Counted from the stretch's first letter, positions 27,160 through 34,501 are shown. The stretch: DNA of 52,544 nt from an uncultured marine group I thaumarchaeote (GCA_902512865.1 CABXKZ010000003.1:1-52544), one strand, 5' to 3'. The notes: generated from the sequence alone by a model not told the origin. Program-made: numbers and translations.

Positions 27160-27188
27160 GTACGAATTCCGTACTTTGTTTTTTTAAT
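27160..27188 (+). terminator. Hairpin plus T-run after amoC
   Basis: GTACG (27160-27164), loop AATTC, CGTAC (27170-27174) is followed by TTTGTTTTTTT. It lies 5 bp after the amoC stop and separates amoC from the amoX promoter. Confidence 0.65.
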
Positions 27189-27266
27189 CTTCTACCTAGC
27201 GGTAGATCGGTCTAGGCTCGGAAATGAAGAAAGATTTAAAAAGATTCTGCCAGTTGATTATTCCAT
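27189..27266 (+). promoter_or_regulatory. amoX promoter region
   Basis: A TTTAAAAA box (27235-27242) lies about 28 bp before the ATG. Upstream is an inverted repeat CTACC-tagc-GGTAG (27192-27205) overlapping a GATC site (27205-27208), and CCTAG/CTAGG arms flank it. So amoX can be transcribed on its own. Confidence 0.55.
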
Positions 27267-27629
27267 ATGACACTTCCAAAAGGATTTGGTTCAGGTGGCG
27301 GTGGCGGAGCAAGTTCTGCTGACGTCGAAAAAATGATTGGCCGTCGTGTTGAAAACATGACTGGAATGATCACCGCATCATATCTAGCAGCATGGCTCGC
27401 AACATTTGGTGGTACTGCAGCAGGATACTTCGTTTATCCTTGGGCATATCCAACACCAAGCGGACATTATGCATTTATCGTCCTGACCATTGTAGAAGCA
27501 ATTGGTTACCTCTTCTGTGTTAAAGTAATGGAAGAAGGAACAAACAAGAACAGTAACGGTGTATTAGGTGCAGTTTTAGGTGGAACAACCATCGGAACCA
27601 TCATGATCGTTATGTTCGTAGGCAAATAA
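27267..27629 (+). CDS. amoX: AmoX, archaeal AMO small membrane subunit
   Basis: This 120-residue protein starts MTLPKGFGSGGGGGASSADV, then has three predicted hydrophobic helices (MITASYLAAWLATFGGTAAGY; YAFIVLTIVEAIGYLFCV; VLGAVLGGTTIGTIMIVMFVG). AmoX lies between amoC and amoA in marine AOA and is part of the purified archaeal AMO complex. It has no counterpart in bacterial AMO. The sequence and position match this family well. Confidence 0.93.
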   Translation: MTLPKGFGSGGGGGASSADVEKMIGRRVENMTGMITASYLAAWLATFGGTAAGYFVYPWAYPTPSGHYAFIVLTIVEAIGYLFCVKVMEEGTNKNSNGVLGAVLGGTTIGTIMIVMFVGK

Positions 27630-27635
27630 TCAAAT

Positions 27636-27660
27636 AGTCCTCTAGGACTTTTTCCCTTTT
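27636..27660 (+). terminator. Hairpin plus T-run after amoX
   Basis: AGTCC (27636-27640), loop TCTA, GGACT (27645-27649) is followed by a pyrimidine run TTTTTCCCTTTT. It is placed 7 bp after the amoX stop, making a separate amoA transcript likely. Confidence 0.65.
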
Positions 27661-27672
27661 ATCAAACCTAGT

Positions 27673-27720
27673 CACGATTTCGTATGCACGATCTCGTGAA
27701 TTTCCCAAATTTTTATATAC
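27673..27720 (+). promoter_or_regulatory. amoA promoter with tandem palindrome
   Basis: The TATA box TTTTATATA (27711-27719) is centred about 26 bp before the amoA ATG, so amoA is probably leaderless. Just upstream lie two copies of the same palindrome type, 14 bp apart: CACGATTTCGTA (27673-27684) and CACGATCTCGTG (27687-27698). The second is a perfect CACGA-NN-TCGTG and contains GATC. The spacing suits a dimeric transcription factor. Confidence 0.6.
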
Positions 27721-27740
27721 TAACCGACAGGAATATTTTC

Positions 27741-28391
27741 ATGGTCTGGCTTAGACGATGTACTCACTATCTATTCATAGTAGTAGTCGCAGTCAATTCA
27801 ACTCTGCTAACAATTAACGCAGGAGACTACATCTTCTATACTGATTGGGCCTGGACATCGTTTGTAGTATTCTCAATATCTCAAACACTTATGCTCACTG
27901 TAGGTGCGTGCTATTATCTCACCTTCACTGGAGTTCCAGGAACCGCAACGTATTATGCACTTATTATGACAGTCTATACTTGGATTGCAAAAGGTGCATG
28001 GTTCGCATTAGGTTACCCATATGACTTCATAGTTACACCAGTTTGGCTACCATCAGCAATGCTGTTGGATTTGGCGTACTGGGCAACAAAGAAGAATAAG
28101 CACTCTCTGATACTGTTCGGCGGAGTCTTAGTTGGAATGTCATTGCCACTATTCAACATGGTCAATTTGATCACAGTGGCTGATCCACTAGAGACTGCAT
28201 TCAAGTATCCAAGACCGACGTTACCACCCTATATGACCCCGATAGAACCGCAGGTAGGTAAATTCTACAACAGCCCAGTTGCACTTGGTGCAGGTGCTGG
28301 TGCAGTACTAGCTTGTACATTTGCGGCTCTAGGTTGTAAACTTACAACTTGGACATACAGATGGATGGCCGCTTGGTCAAAGTGGGATTAG
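27741..28391 (+). CDS. amoA: Ammonia monooxygenase subunit A
   Basis: This 216-residue archaeal AmoA is the standard marker gene of ammonia-oxidising archaea. The start MVWLRRCTHYLFIVVVAVNS and the end TTWTYRWMAAWSKWD are the known archaeal ends. Several membrane helices are visible, with loop residues such as ADPLETAFKYPRPTLPPYM. It forms the membrane core of AMO with AmoC and AmoX. The ATG at 27741 fits both the family start and the TATA spacing; an in-frame ATG 57 bp upstream is rejected. Confidence 0.98.
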   Translation: MVWLRRCTHYLFIVVVAVNSTLLTINAGDYIFYTDWAWTSFVVFSISQTLMLTVGACYYLTFTGVPGTATYYALIMTVYTWIAKGAWFALGYPYDFIVTPVWLPSAMLLDLAYWATKKNKHSLILFGGVLVGMSLPLFNMVNLITVADPLETAFKYPRPTLPPYMTPIEPQVGKFYNSPVALGAGAGAVLACTFAALGCKLTTWTYRWMAAWSKWD

Positions 28392-28570
28392 AAAAACCCA
28401 TTTCCTCTTTTCATTTTATTGAATAGTGTTAGGCTGTGCCTTATTGATTGAAATTTAGAGTAAAACGAAATCTGTATTTAACCTATTTCCCATAAATCAA
28501 CTAATTCTTCACACTTGGTGATGATAGATTCACTTGGCTAGAGAAAACCTCATTGTGGAAGTAATTATCC

Positions 28571-29434
28571 TTGACTCAAGAATATCGTCAGATCGCTATA
28601 GCTGATCCTAAACCATTTGTAAAATGGGTTGGAGGTAAAAGACAACTTATGCAAGAATTGGAAAATAATTTTCCAAAACAATTTGGTACTTATCATGAAC
28701 CATTCTTGGGAGGTGGTGCTGTTATGTTTAATCTACTTACAAACGAGCCACGATTATCATGTAATGTTTCTGATTTCAACTCTGACTTAATCCTAGCATA
28801 TGTAACAATTCGTGATAAACTTGGGAAACTCATAGAATCCTTAGAAAATCACTCAAAAAACTATCATAAAGATTCTGTTGAATATTATTATCAAGTAAGA
28901 AAGCAAGAACCAAAACAGCAAATTGAAAAAGTATCTAGACTGATATTTCTTAACAAAACATGCTTTAATGGATTATATCGTGTAAACAAAAAAGGTCAGT
29001 TCAATGTACCACTTGGAAGATATACAAATCCAAATATTGTCAATAAAGAAAATTTAACTGCAGTTAGTAAAACTCTTCAAACTGAAAAAATCAAAATTTC
29101 CTGTAGGGATTTTGAAGCAGTTTTAGATGATGTAAAAAAAGGCGATCTGGTGTATTTTGATCCTCCATATCAGCCAATTAGCAGTACTGCCAATTTCACA
29201 AGTTACACTCATCGGGATTTCACAGAAGATGACCTTGAGAGATTAGCTGATTTGGCAAATCAACTTAGCTCTAAAGGCTGTCATGTTTTACTCTCAAATT
29301 CAAACTCAAAAACTGTCAAAAATCACTTTTCAGGAAAACATTGGTCAATCTCTAAAATCAATGCAAATAGAGCAATAAACTCCAATCCGGCAAAGCGAAC
29401 AGGACATAAAGAAATCATCATCAAAAATTATTAA
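28571..29434 (+). CDS. dam: Dam-type DNA adenine N6-methyltransferase, orphan
   Basis: This 287-residue protein of the D12/Dam class has the SAM-binding start FVKWVGGK (16-23), FLGGGAV (45-51) and the catalytic DPPY (197-200). Dam and the M.DpnII group usually methylate GATC; the exact site here is inferred from family only. No restriction enzyme gene is next to it. The start is a TTG with no TATA at the usual distance. Boxes at 28469-28478 and 28489-28497 would give a leader of 50-70 nt. The stop abuts tRNA-Thr. Confidence 0.88.
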   Translation: MTQEYRQIAIADPKPFVKWVGGKRQLMQELENNFPKQFGTYHEPFLGGGAVMFNLLTNEPRLSCNVSDFNSDLILAYVTIRDKLGKLIESLENHSKNYHKDSVEYYYQVRKQEPKQQIEKVSRLIFLNKTCFNGLYRVNKKGQFNVPLGRYTNPNIVNKENLTAVSKTLQTEKIKISCRDFEAVLDDVKKGDLVYFDPPYQPISSTANFTSYTHRDFTEDDLERLADLANQLSSKGCHVLLSNSNSKTVKNHFSGKHWSISKINANRAINSNPAKRTGHKEIIIKNY

Positions 29435-29508
29435 AGCTTCGAGCGGGATCTGAACCCACGACCTTTACATTACCAATGTAACGCTCTACCAGACTGAGCT
29501 ATCGAAGC
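29435..29508 (-). tRNA. tRNA-Thr (GGT)
   Basis: This is a 74-nt cloverleaf. The acceptor arm GCTTCGA pairs with TCGAAGC and the discriminator is T. The D-arm is GCTC/GAGC. The anticodon stem TTACA/TGTAA has loop TTGGTAA (anticodon GGT), and the T-arm is GTGGG/CCCGC with loop TTCAGAT. No intron is seen. It starts immediately after the methylase stop codon, on the opposite strand. Confidence 0.95.
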
Positions 29509-29602
29509 ATAAATTTTTCAATATCTGGAATACTTATAATTCTTGATTGCTCTTGTTTTAACATCAACTGTTAAATTTCTCGCAAATTGTTGATTTTCTA
29601 GT

Positions 29603-29724
29603 GGAGGGGTAGTCAAGCCTGGCCAAAGAAAGCGATTATGCTTTTGGACACGCGGGACTTAAGATCATAATAATGGGTGATCCCGTCTCTCAGGAGTTCG
29701 AGGGTTCGAATCCCTCCTCCTCCA
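29603..29724 (+). tRNA. tRNA-Leu (TAA) with two probable introns
   Basis: The acceptor arm GGAGGGG pairs with CTCCTCC (one G-U), followed by A73. The T-arm is GAGGG-TTCGAAT-CCCTC and there is a long variable arm (CTC/GAG). The anticodon stem CGGGA/TCCCG only forms if about 16 nt (29664-29679) after the base 3' of anticodon TAA are removed, the canonical archaeal position. The D-stem GTC/GAC also needs about 21 nt removed (29630-29650), which contains its own hairpin AAAGC-gattat-GCTTT. The mature length would be about 85 nt. Confidence 0.85.
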
Positions 29725-29726
29725 CT

Positions 29727-30113
29727 TTATCTATGATTCCTGAGACCTTTGGAATTTAGTTTTTCATAAATTTCTGGTATTGACCAAACATAACCAATAC
29801 AGTGACAGTCTTTTACCTCACACAATTGACAATATAATTCGCCTCTTTGCAAAACAATCTCTGCAATCCTATTCTGTATATTATTTTTCACGATTACCCT
29901 ATCATCTTCAATTGAGATTAATTCTAATTTTGGAGCATATTTCGCAAATGTCTTGTCTTTTAACATTGAATCTTCTAACATGTATGTGATATAACCGGCG
30001 AAACTATTGACGCCTTTCATTGTCAGTTTATCTTTGTTCTTTTCATAAACCTCGAAGAACTTTTCATAAACTGTTTCTGAAATTGTAATTGATTTGAATC
30101 CTGGTTTTGGCAT
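29727..30113 (-). CDS. Putative autoregulated DNA-binding/zinc protein
   Basis: The 128-residue protein starts MPKPGFKSITISETVYEKFF, a strand-helix start like ribbon-helix-helix proteins. A helical segment follows (SFAGYITYMLEDSM), then a C-terminal cysteine group CQLCEVKDCHC (about residues 95-105), likely zinc-binding. The ATG at 30113 is chosen because the TATA box (30148-30154) predicts transcription start near 30125, followed by AGAAGG. An in-frame TTG 33 bp upstream would lie inside the promoter. Function is inferred, not proven. Confidence 0.6.
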   Translation of the reverse strand: MPKPGFKSITISETVYEKFFEVYEKNKDKLTMKGVNSFAGYITYMLEDSMLKDKTFAKYAPKLELISIEDDRVIVKNNIQNRIAEIVLQRGELYCQLCEVKDCHCIGYVWSIPEIYEKLNSKGLRNHR

Positions 30114-30129
30114 TTTACCTTCTCTTACC

Positions 30130-30143
30130 GTACTTTGCAGTAC
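30130..30143 (-). promoter_or_regulatory. Palindromic operator between TATA box and transcription start
   Basis: The perfect inverted repeat GTACT-ttgc-AGTAC sits between the TATA box (30148-30154) and the predicted start site (about 30125) of the downstream minus-strand gene. A protein bound there would block polymerase recruitment. The gene product itself is the natural candidate. Confidence 0.5.
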
Positions 30144-30240
30144 CAAGTATATAATGTTTTTTCAGTAAATTTGTCACCTTGTGCGTAAATCATTTTTTAT
30201 CATAATTAGACTTTATACGATAGATATCTAGTATTTTCAT

Positions 30241-31131
30241 ATGGCTCGTGGTTATGATGAAAATGATGTAAAATTTCGTTTAATTAAATTACTCCATTCT
30301 TCAAAGTCTGGAATCTCTGGAGTTCAAGTTTCTGAAAAACTTGGAATTAACCGTGTTACGATGTCCAAATATCTGAATAAATTTGCAGCTGAAGGAACAA
30401 TAACACAAGAAAATATTGGAAATCTGAATTTATGGTTTGTTGATGAGGATATAGAACAGCTAAATTTTCCAGATGATTATTTTCTTGTTCAAGAAAAATT
30501 CACCTCACATATCATTGATTGTATGGAAAAACCTGTATACAATCTGATAAAAAACTGTATTAATTCTAATGCAAAACTTGACAAAATAATCACTGAGGTT
30601 ATTTTACCAACAATTCCTCAAATTCAGAAATTATTTAATGATGGCAAAATTGGAAAATCTGAACAACAATTGATGACTGGAATAATCTCGAATTCAATCC
30701 AAATGATTACTCACCATTCAGCCCACTCTGAATCTGGAAAAAATATAATCATTTTGTCAGCTGATTCTGAATCTTTATTATTTTCTGAGGCAGCCGGAGC
30801 AGCATTTCGTTCTCAAAAATGGAATGTATTCTCGGTTGGAGATATGTCCTCGTCAATTGATGTACTATTTGATCTTGAACTCAGAAAGTTACTCTCAAAG
30901 ACTTGGAAACTAAAAGAAGGTCTAATGATGATTCTAGTATTCTCCCAAACAGAAGAAGGTTTGAAATTCATTTCTGATTCATTTTATTCAGTTAAGGAAA
31001 AATCTGAAAATAATTTGTTTATCATATTATCTGGAAAAACTGGAAAAAAAGTGAAAATAAAAGCAGATTTATTCACCTCCAAACTTGAGGATATTCTTCA
31101 ATGGTCAAATACCAAACACGAAAATATTTAG
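30241..31131 (+). CDS. HTH protein with B12-binding-like fold lacking the cobalamin motif
   Basis: This 296-residue protein has an N-terminal winged-helix-like HTH (about residues 8-65, SGVQVSEKLGINRVTMSKYLNKF). A four-helix region follows (about 85-160, LFNDGKIGKSEQQLMTGIIS), then an alpha/beta domain (168-275). The order matches CarH-type regulators (HTH, helical cap, Rossmann B12 domain). However, the DxHxxG-type lower-ligand His is replaced by Phe (SADSESLLFSEAAGA), and the cap EH is EQ. Leaderless: a TTTATA box lies 26 bp upstream. The fold assignment is by eye. Confidence 0.6.
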   Translation: MARGYDENDVKFRLIKLLHSSKSGISGVQVSEKLGINRVTMSKYLNKFAAEGTITQENIGNLNLWFVDEDIEQLNFPDDYFLVQEKFTSHIIDCMEKPVYNLIKNCINSNAKLDKIITEVILPTIPQIQKLFNDGKIGKSEQQLMTGIISNSIQMITHHSAHSESGKNIIILSADSESLLFSEAAGAAFRSQKWNVFSVGDMSSSIDVLFDLELRKLLSKTWKLKEGLMMILVFSQTEEGLKFISDSFYSVKEKSENNLFIILSGKTGKKVKIKADLFTSKLEDILQWSNTKHENI

Positions 31132-31139
31132 TAAATTAA

Positions 31140-31214
31140 TGGGCCCGATGAGATTCGAACTCATGGCCTTTCGATTATCAGTCGAACGCTCTAGCCAAGC
31201 TGAGCTACGAGCCC
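31140..31214 (-). tRNA. tRNA-Ile (GAT)
   Basis: This is a 75-nt cloverleaf. The acceptor arm GGGCTCG pairs with CGGGCCC (one wobble), the D-arm is GCTC/GAGC, the anticodon stem TTCGA/TCGAA has loop CTGATAA (anticodon GAT), and the T-arm is ATGAG/CTCAT with TTCGAAT. A73 is at 31140. No intron. Confidence 0.95.
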
Positions 31215-31240
31215 TCGCAAATTTTCGAGGATTTGGTCAT

Positions 31241-31798
31241 TTAAGTTTGCTGTTCTTTCCACTTGATTGAACATCCAATGGAAGGATCAAACTCTTTCTC
31301 AATTTTTTGACCATCTAGGAATTTTTCAATATTGTTTACCATCACTTTTTCTGTTACTTCTGCATCTGGATTCATGGCATCATCAATTCGTCCATGAAAC
31401 ACTAATTTTTTTTCAGAATCAAATAAGAATGGATCTGGAGTACAAACAGCTCCGTATTTCTTTGCAATTTCTTGAGTTTCATCAACCAAATAATCAATTT
31501 TTAAGCCTTTTTCTTTAACGACTACTTTCATACTATCAAAATTGTCATCTGGATATTTCATAGAGTCATTACTGTTAATTCCGACAATTGAAATATGATC
31601 CTTGAATTTGTCATGTAATTCTTTAATTGCGTCAATCTTTGCTTTCACATATGGACAATGATTGCACATGAAAATAATCAATAATCCCTTTTTTGAATAA
31701 TCATTGAGTGAATGCATATTGTCATCAATACCTTTTAGATTGAATTCTGGTGCACTGTCTCCAGTTTTTAATGAAATTGTTGATTCTGTTAATACCAT
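31241..31798 (-). CDS. Thioredoxin-fold AhpC/TSA-like protein
   Basis: This 185-residue thioredoxin-fold protein has GDSAPEFNLKGIDDNMHSL at the start, the redox motif CNHCPYV (CxxC, near residue 49) and the cis-Pro region CTPDPFLF. The family includes thiol peroxidases and thiol-disulfide oxidoreductases; the CNHCPY variant is common in redoxin-domain proteins of unknown substrate. The ATG at 31798 fits a TTTTATTT box about 26 bp upstream. A hydrophobic N-terminal extension read from further upstream is rejected. Confidence 0.85.
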   Translation of the reverse strand: MVLTESTISLKTGDSAPEFNLKGIDDNMHSLNDYSKKGLLIIFMCNHCPYVKAKIDAIKELHDKFKDHISIVGINSNDSMKYPDDNFDSMKVVVKEKGLKIDYLVDETQEIAKKYGAVCTPDPFLFDSEKKLVFHGRIDDAMNPDAEVTEKVMVNNIEKFLDGQKIEKEFDPSIGCSIKWKEQQT

Positions 31799-31886
31799 AA
31801 AAAAATCAATTTTTACAACAAATAAAAGTATTACAAATATTCCAAAAGACAACAATTAAACTCTCATAATTATCCAAGCAATCATT

Positions 31887-31963
31887 GGGCTTGTAGTTTA
31901 GACTGGTAGAATACTCGCCTTGCACGCGAGGGGTCAGGGGTTCAAATCCCCTCGAGTCCACCA
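31887..31963 (+). tRNA. tRNA-Ala (TGC) with encoded CCA
   Basis: The acceptor arm GGGCTTG pairs with CGAGTCC (wobbles at positions 3 and 6), the anticodon stem CTCGC/GCGAG has loop CTTGCAC (anticodon TGC), and the T-arm is AGGGG/CCCCT with TTCAAAT. A73 is at 31960 and the 3' CCA is encoded (31961-31963). It is followed by a T-run, a likely terminator. Confidence 0.95.
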
Positions 31964-32039
31964 TTTTTTTATTAATCGATCATTTCCAAACATCGAATTT
32001 GAAGGTGGATTTAAATATCATTAATATGGGAAAATTACT

Positions 32040-32147
32040 ATGGCAGGTTATGAAGCCTCAATAGCAGTTTGGATTCCACTAATTGTTGGTCTAGCACCGG
32101 GACTAGTTTACTGGTTCGCAATAACTGGAATGCGAAAAAGAAGATAA
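32040..32147 (+). CDS. 35-residue single-helix membrane protein
   Basis: This short frame reads MAGYEASIAVWIPLIVGLAP and continues GLVYWFAITGMRKRR. It has one membrane helix with a positive C-terminal end (inside). The ATTTAAATATC box (about 32009-32018) is 27 bp upstream of the ATG, exactly the leaderless spacing seen for known genes here, so I consider it expressed. Such tiny proteins are often subunits of membrane complexes; the partner is unknown. Confidence 0.6.
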   Translation: MAGYEASIAVWIPLIVGLAPGLVYWFAITGMRKRR

Positions 32148-32257
32148 TCTTCTATCAAACTCTTTTTAATTATTTTATTTCTCTAATTCAATATGTTGTA
32201 AAATTCTCTTTACGATTCAATCCGAGAGTTTATGTTTAAATAAAATCATATCTATGC

Positions 32258-32725
32258 GTGAAGTTTAATTTGACTGCATTAGGTGGCACGTTTGATATAA
32301 TCCATGTAGGGCATCTCAGTCTAATAAAAAAAGCAACTTCAATCTCTGAGAAAATCATAATTGGTTTGTCATCTGATTCATTTGCTGCAAAAAATGGTAA
32401 AACCATCACAAACAATTTCCAACAAAGACTTCAAAACTTAGATAAAATAATTCATGAAAAATTCCCTGACTGTTCATTTGAAATTGCAAAATTAGATGAT
32501 GAATTTGGACCTGCTGTGATTGAAGGTGAAGTTGATGCTTTAGTAGTTAGTGATGAGACCAGTTAAAAAGGTGCTATCTTGAATGCTTTACGTAAAAAAC
32601 GAAATCTTGTTCCTATTGAAATAATTATTGTTCCTATGAAACTAGCCTCTGATGGAGATAGAATATCATCTTCACGCATACGAAACTCAGAAATTGATAG
32701 TTCTGGAAATGTCTTAGTTGACTAA
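32258..32725 (+). pseudogene. coaD: Phosphopantetheine adenylyltransferase, interrupted by an in-frame TAA
   Basis: The frame encodes an archaeal-type PPAT (COG1019): nucleotidyltransferase motif GGTFDIIHVGHLSLI, then VVSDETS, a TAA at 32564-32566, and in the same frame KGAILNALRKKRNLVPIEII and ISSSRIR. The full frame is 156 codons, normal for the family. One base change (for example GAA to TAA) would explain the stop. PPAT makes dephospho-CoA and is normally needed. This may be a sequencing error, a true lesion, or an unusual expression case. The start is a GTG. Confidence 0.75.
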
Positions 32726-32780
32726 TCACTGTTCATAAATTGAGTAATCCTGATAAAACAAAAATTTCCAATATCTGACT

Positions 32781-33110
32781 ATGTCAATAATTCATCCATT
32801 ATTAAAAAAATTACAAAATGATGTTCAACAACTACAAAAAGGATTACAACCTAACCATCTCTCTTTCTGGTATCAAAAAATTATTGCAGATTCAAAAGAA
32901 ATGGCTCCTCCATGGTTGCAAGATAAAATCAACGTAAAACAGGATCCAATTTTGCCAATGAAATTTAATCTTGATATCTCAAAACGAGCTGTAAGATACT
33001 TTATGATTGCAGTTGAAAATAATCTGCAACAAATGCCATATTCTACCCAGCTTTATTTCTTGAAGGTTCAAGAAATTCTAAGTCTTGAAATGGATAAATC
33101 ACTAGTTTAG
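32781..33110 (+). CDS. Uncharacterised 109-residue protein
   Basis: This soluble helical protein has a Gln-rich N-terminus (LLKKLQNDVQQLQKGLQPNH) and the stretch MAPPWLQDKINVKQDPILPM. No signal, membrane helix or cysteine is seen. I do not recognise the family. It overlaps the convergent gene on the other strand by 9 bp. Confidence 0.55.
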   Translation: MSIIHPLLKKLQNDVQQLQKGLQPNHLSFWYQKIIADSKEMAPPWLQDKINVKQDPILPMKFNLDISKRAVRYFMIAVENNLQQMPYSTQLYFLKVQEILSLEMDKSLV

Positions 33111-33395
33111 ATTCTCTTTAGTAATTTCCACAAGATCTTCATTCGTTAACGTATCTACAATTTTTTCCTTTTTCTCAATAATTGACTGCATAAAATCCGT
33201 AAATTTGACAACTTGATCTTTATCTTTTAACACAATACTGTGTACCGATTTATCTTTTATAGAAATTACAATTTCAGTTTCAAAAACATCAATTATACCC
33301 GTGATGAAGGTTTCATTTCCTTCTTTAACAAAAATCAAACTTGCTAATTTCAGTGCTTCATATTTGTCTTGTGTGACAATCTCAACTTTATTCAT
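33102..33395 (-). CDS. Uncharacterised 97-residue protein downstream of trpS
   Basis: This small alpha/beta protein (MNKVEIVTQDKYEALKLASL) has a beta-rich middle and a helical acidic end (EKKEKIVDTLTNEDLVEI). No recognised domain is seen. Its start overlaps the trpS 3' end by 8 bp, so it is co-translated with trpS. Confidence 0.55.
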   Translation of the reverse strand: MNKVEIVTQDKYEALKLASLIFVKEGNETFITGIIDVFETEIVISIKDKSVHSIVLKDKDQVVKFTDFMQSIIEKKEKIVDTLTNEDLVEITKENLN

Positions 33396-34501
33396 CTGTT
33401 AGTAAGAATTTTGATAAATTCTTTTTTGCCTCTTCTCTTTTTTGTTGATGTATTTTTAAAAACGAATTAATCTTTTCAATCAAAATTGATTTTAGTTCTC
33501 CAGTTAACATCTTACCTGACTTATAATCTTCATATATTTTCTTTAATTTTTCATCATCAGGTTCAAAGAATATTCTTAGATATTGGAAAGAAACATCAAT
33601 GTCTGGATTTCCGCCAAGTTCTCTATGTTTTTCAATATCTACTTGTCCCCCCAGAAAATCCATATTTGTTAATCTTCTTCTTTACCTCTTCTGCAGAATC
33701 TGTTGTATAGATAGTACTTTTTTCATCTGATGCAGACATCTTCCCTCCAGGTCCTGTTAGTGATGGAATCATAATGTTATGTATGAGAGCTGGTTTTGGT
33801 TTGTTTATTTTTGGTGCTACATCTCTGGTAATTCTGAAATGCGGATCTTGATCTACCCCGAGTGGAATTAGCACTGGTAAATCTTCAATAAAACATGGTG
33901 CTGATTGTAATGATGTATAGAAAATCATTCCAATATTGGTATCGTTTGTAAATCCAAACACAGCTTTTGTATTTGAAAAATTAATTTTTTTTGCAACTTG
34001 AACTGCAATAGGATATAATTTTTTGATATCACGAGTATTAATTATGATTTTTGTTTTTTCTGGCTTAAACCCAAGTGCAATAAAATCAAGCGCATTTTCT
34101 AATGCAAACTTACCTGTATTTTCTAAGGTTAAGTCAGATTTCGTATAAAATTTTTCATCATCAGTTAATTGAAAATATATATTCACATCAAATTTATCTT
34201 GTAACCATTTTGCAAAAACCCATGGTACCAAATGACCTATGTGTGTATTACCTGATGGACCTCGACCCGTATACAAGAAGAATTTTTTCCCTTTTTCAAA
34301 ATTTTCCAAAATAATATTTAGATCTCTATGGGAAAAGAAAATACCTCGTCTTAACATGAAATGTTCTTCTCCAGTAATTTGCTTCATTTTTGATAAAATT
34401 TCATCTGAAATTTTTTGAGTTCCAAATTGTTTAGTTAATTTCTCATAATCTATGTCTCCTTCCACATTCCATGGAGTTACGACAAATTCATCTGATGACA
34501 T
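33388..34501 (-). pseudogene. trpS: Tryptophanyl-tRNA synthetase with a frameshift at a G6 run
   Basis: The first frame (34501 down to 33632) has the class I motifs PSGNTHIGH and GGKMSASD and ends SGGTSRY. The other frame continues the protein as GGQVDIEKHRELGGNPDIDV to 33388. The break is at six G on the minus strand (33647-33652); removing one G restores about 370 residues, normal for archaeal TrpRS. As TrpRS is essential, a sequencing error or a -1 shift on GGG-GGG is more likely than gene loss. The start is leaderless. Confidence 0.85.

Noticed and set aside
27684..27740. N-terminal extension of AmoA from the ATG at 27684
   Set aside because: It runs through the palindrome and TATA box. 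Known archaeal AmoA starts at MVWLRRC.
28500..28660. C/D-box RNA overlapping the methylase start (GTGATGA at about 28521)
   Set aside because: The nearest CTGA lies too far downstream for a normal C/D RNA and no internal boxes are present.
28571..29434. Methylase as part of a mobile element or restriction-modification system
   Set aside because: No nuclease, integrase or repeats flank it. Base composition looks like the neighbours. The adjacent tRNA-Thr is intact and no duplicated tRNA end was seen on the other side.
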